This document shows, piece after piece, positions 5,601 through 6,243 of a stretch of DNA of 6,243 nt. Each line of letters starts with the position of its first letter. Position 1 is the stretch's first letter. Below the pieces are notes generated by a model. That model made no database searches and was not told where the DNA came from. It saw only the letters and a program-made list of their open reading frames with translations. Source of the DNA: Actinomycetes bacterium (GTDB lineage Bacteria > Actinomycetota > Actinomycetes > Propionibacteriales > Propionibacteriaceae); assembly GCA_023387135.1 (NCBI GenBank), contig JAEWIK010000231.1, positions 1 to 6,243 of the forward strand, read 5' to 3'. A program made the position numbers and the translations under genes.

Positions 5601-6243
5601 GACGGTTTCACCGCCGCCAGCGCCAAGGCCTTCACCGACGCGCTCACGGCGGCCAGGCAGACCCTGGCGGCGGCCGACGACAGGTCGCAGGGTCAGCTGG
5701 ACGCCGCGGCGACCAGCCTGCAGGCTGCCCTGTCGGGCCTCACCGTGAAGCCCGCCGTCCCGGTCGACAAGGCGGTGCTGCAGTCGATCTACGCGAGCGC
5801 CTCGGCGCTGTCGAACAAGGACGGGATCTACACCGCGGCCTCGTGGAACGCGCTGCAGGCGCAGCTCACCAACGCGAGGGCGGTGCTGAAGTCGTCGACC
5901 GCGACCCAGGCACAGGTGGATGCCGCCGCCCGCGGGCTCGCGGGTGCCGTGACGGGGCTCCGGATCACGCCGCCCCTGCCGGTGAAGGTGAAGCTCAACC
6001 AGTCGCAGCTCAGGTTGGTGAAGGGCGCCTCCTTCATCCTCGAGGAGGGCGTCTACTTCTCCCGTGGCTCGGCGCCGGCGTACTCCGGGGCGGTGACCTG
6101 GAAGTCGTCCAGCCCGAAGCTGGCGACTGTCTCCAGCGCCGGCAAGATCAAGGCGCTCAAGCCCGGGACGGTGACGATCACCGCCACGACCACCCAGGCC
6201 AACGCCGCCGGCAAGAAGCTCTCGGTCAGCATCAAGGTGACGG
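1719..6243 (+). CDS. C-terminal part of GH92 catalytic domain plus accessory modules (frame continuation, 3' end outside window)
   Basis: The frame beginning with the codons for KLGKQADAARYLKRSANY resumes GH92 homology exactly where the upstream frame loses it, and stays open to the last base. It contains the NANE...YLFNYVG segment with the putative catalytic Glu at 624, the MDND motif with Asp 695 and 697, and then Ig-like, FIVAR-like, CBM6-like and Big_2 modules. It has no start with a convincing ribosome binding site at its beginning; the first ATG well inside it is at 1857, within the catalytic domain. Independent translation would therefore give a leaderless half-domain, so it is best seen as the rest of the 221 gene rather than a separate gene. 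Any C-terminal anchor lies beyond the window. Confidence 0.88.
2721..3320 (+). other. Two tandem Ig-like beta-sandwich repeats, family not recognised
   Basis: Residues about 834-924 and 931-1033. Both are Thr/Val/Gly/Ala-rich and align with each other: a V-x-L/V start, FAGEPGADL against FAGPVGAGL, a GLP/GLD step, then LALSLAGKA against ARLYLSGTL, and VTLAEGAFEGTA against LALKDAALSGAT. Such modules often act as spacers in secreted glycosidases. I cannot assign a named family; the internal duplication is what the sequence shows. Confidence 0.55.
3366..3557 (+). other. FIVAR-like three-helix repeat 1
   Basis: Residues 1049-1112. The pattern is ADLQSLYDEA, then TPDNYSAGSFAALQTAV, and a closing LNRALVNLQAAIDGLV, which matches FIVAR repeats (L-x-x-l-i-x-x-A ... 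Y-T-x-x-S-[WF]-x-x-L-x-x-A-L ... a-x-x-x-L-x-x-A-i-x-x-L). It is isolated from the five-repeat array downstream by three CBM-like modules. FIVAR repeats occur in surface and secreted carbohydrate-active proteins as spacers or binding modules. Confidence 0.75.
3570..3980 (+). other. CBM6-like carbohydrate-binding module 1
   Basis: Residues about 1117-1253. It begins with YRLLQAEAYDSWSGG, then GTGTNVGGVSPGSWLAYRGLDF, a central VELRTGSAAGPLVTTIDLP strand pair, and ends with VANLDYFQF. This is the usual layout of CBM6/CBM35-type beta-sandwich modules: an E-A-E/Y opening, a G-S-W-L-x-Y core and an [NI]-x-D-x-[FI] close. It would bind a glycan or polysaccharide and target the enzyme. The ligand cannot be read from the sequence. 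Confidence 0.75.
4011..4448 (+). other. CBM6-like module 2 (divergent)
   Basis: Residues about 1264-1409. EEWVKYAGVQF aligns with GSWLAYRGLDF of module 1, IDVRLGSATGTTVASTPM with its strand pair, and VANVKWFQF with its closing VANLDYFQF. The opening E-A-E motif is absent, so it is a diverged member of the same fold and its binding ability is less certain. Confidence 0.6.
4467..4937 (+). other. CBM6-like module 3 (divergent)
   Basis: Residues about 1416-1572. It opens TQKTVQFESI, has GSWVRYQNVNL at the position of GSWLAYRGLDF in module 1, SLAVYLDSMAGDPLLVKALP in the middle, and closes AGNFDSFTL. The order and spacing match modules 1 and 2, so the three probably arose by duplication of one CBM6-type unit, with low remaining identity. 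Confidence 0.6.
4944..5966 (+). other. Array of five FIVAR-like helical repeats (repeats 2-6)
   Basis: Five consecutive units of about 65-68 residues: 4944-5144 (1575-1641), 5145-5339 (1642-1706), 5340-5537 (1707-1772), 5544-5747 (1775-1842) and 5763-5966 (1848-1915). Each opens with an L-x-x-x-[IV] helix, has a Y/F-[TS]-x-x-[SD]-[WFY] step and ends with an Ala-rich helix closing in L-x-x-A-x-x-G-L (AIDGLV, ALSGLT, AVTGLR). The last is clearest: YTAASWNALQAQL. Repeats are highly diverged from one another, so DNA-level recombination between them is unlikely. The array likely forms a rod separating the enzyme and CBMs from whatever follows. Confidence 0.78.
5982..6243 (+). other. Bacterial Ig-like Big_2 domain at the right edge
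   Basis: Residues 1921 to at least 2007. It is Lys-rich, with VKVKLNQSQLRLVKG at the start and the Big_2 core VTWKSSSPKLATVSSAGKIKALKPGTVTITATT, closing SVSIKVT just at the window edge. Big_2 domains are common near the C-terminus of surface-exposed bacterial proteins. No stop, LPxTG motif or membrane segment is reached, so more domains may follow. Confidence 0.82.

Larger units (their letters stand above)
221..6243 (+). pseudogene. Secreted multi-modular GH92 alpha-mannosidase-like gene, frameshifted at about 1718 and 3'-incomplete
   Basis: This is the gene-level reading of the whole coding region. Two open frames, 221 to about 1717 and about 1719 to 6243, encode consecutive parts of one GH92 protein and are separated by a single change of frame. 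Removing one base near 1718 gives a continuous polypeptide of about 2,007 residues that is still open at the right edge. GH92 enzymes are calcium-dependent inverting exo-alpha-mannosidases, usually about 700-800 residues for the two-domain core; here the core is about 770 residues, followed by some 1,200 residues of accessory modules. The frame after the break has no stop in about 1,500 codons and keeps clean domain homology, so the lesion is either recent or an artefact of sequencing or assembly. Whether the gene is truly dead cannot be decided from the sequence alone. Residue numbers in the domain entries assume the one-base repair. Confidence 0.6.

Noticed and set aside
5145..5966. Tandem repeats as a DNA-level repeat array
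   Set aside because: The repeats are visible only at protein level; the nucleotide sequences have diverged too far to call a DNA repeat.

Overview
The window comes from a very GC-rich bacterium, most likely an actinomycete (Actinomycetota). Third codon positions are almost all G or C, the first gene starts with an Ala-rich signal peptide ending in AHA|A, and the architecture is a large secreted multi-domain glycosidase. AGG is an ordinary arginine codon here (roughly a third of Arg codons in the downstream half, with AGA essentially absent). That may point to a Propionibacteriaceae-like lineage rather than Streptomyces, but this taxonomic guess is weak.

Layout. Bases 1-220 are non-coding. 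They hold two GC-rich inverted repeats (1-44 and 89-120), a plausible sigma-70-type promoter (TTGCAC at 149-154, TAGTGT at 173-178), a near-perfect 18-bp palindrome of the LacI/GalR operator type at 191-208, and a GAGGT ribosome binding site at 209-213. From 221 to the right edge there is only one gene, on the + strand: a giant secreted glycoside hydrolase family 92 (GH92) alpha-mannosidase-like protein. It has at least about 2,007 residues and its 3' end lies outside the window.

The gene is interrupted. The GH92 reading frame runs from 221 to about 1717, then the homology continues in the next frame from about 1719 and stays open for some 1,500 codons to base 6243. Read literally, the first frame ends at TGA 2042-2044 after 607 codons, and its last ~108 residues are out-of-frame nonsense. 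The break lies inside the catalytic domain, before the putative catalytic Glu and the Asp-x-Asp motif, so the literal product should be inactive. The intact downstream frame suggests a sequencing or assembly error or a very recent mutation.

Domain order after virtual repair: signal peptide (1-40); GH92 N-terminal beta-sandwich (about 50-284); GH92 (alpha/alpha)6 catalytic domain (about 305-812); two Ig-like repeats of no family I can name (about 834-1033); FIVAR-like helical repeat 1 (1049-1112); three tandem CBM6-like beta-sandwich modules (about 1117-1253, 1264-1409, 1416-1572); five more FIVAR-like repeats in an unbroken array (1575-1915); and a bacterial Ig-like Big_2 domain (1921 to the edge).

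Inferred role: an exported, probably cell-surface enzyme that trims alpha-mannosides such as N-glycans or yeast mannan, held to polymer or cell by its C-terminal modules, and induced by sugar through release of a LacI-type repressor. The active-site surroundings differ from the GH92 consensus I remember, so linkage specificity is open. I see no RNA gene, CRISPR array, transposon or second gene.
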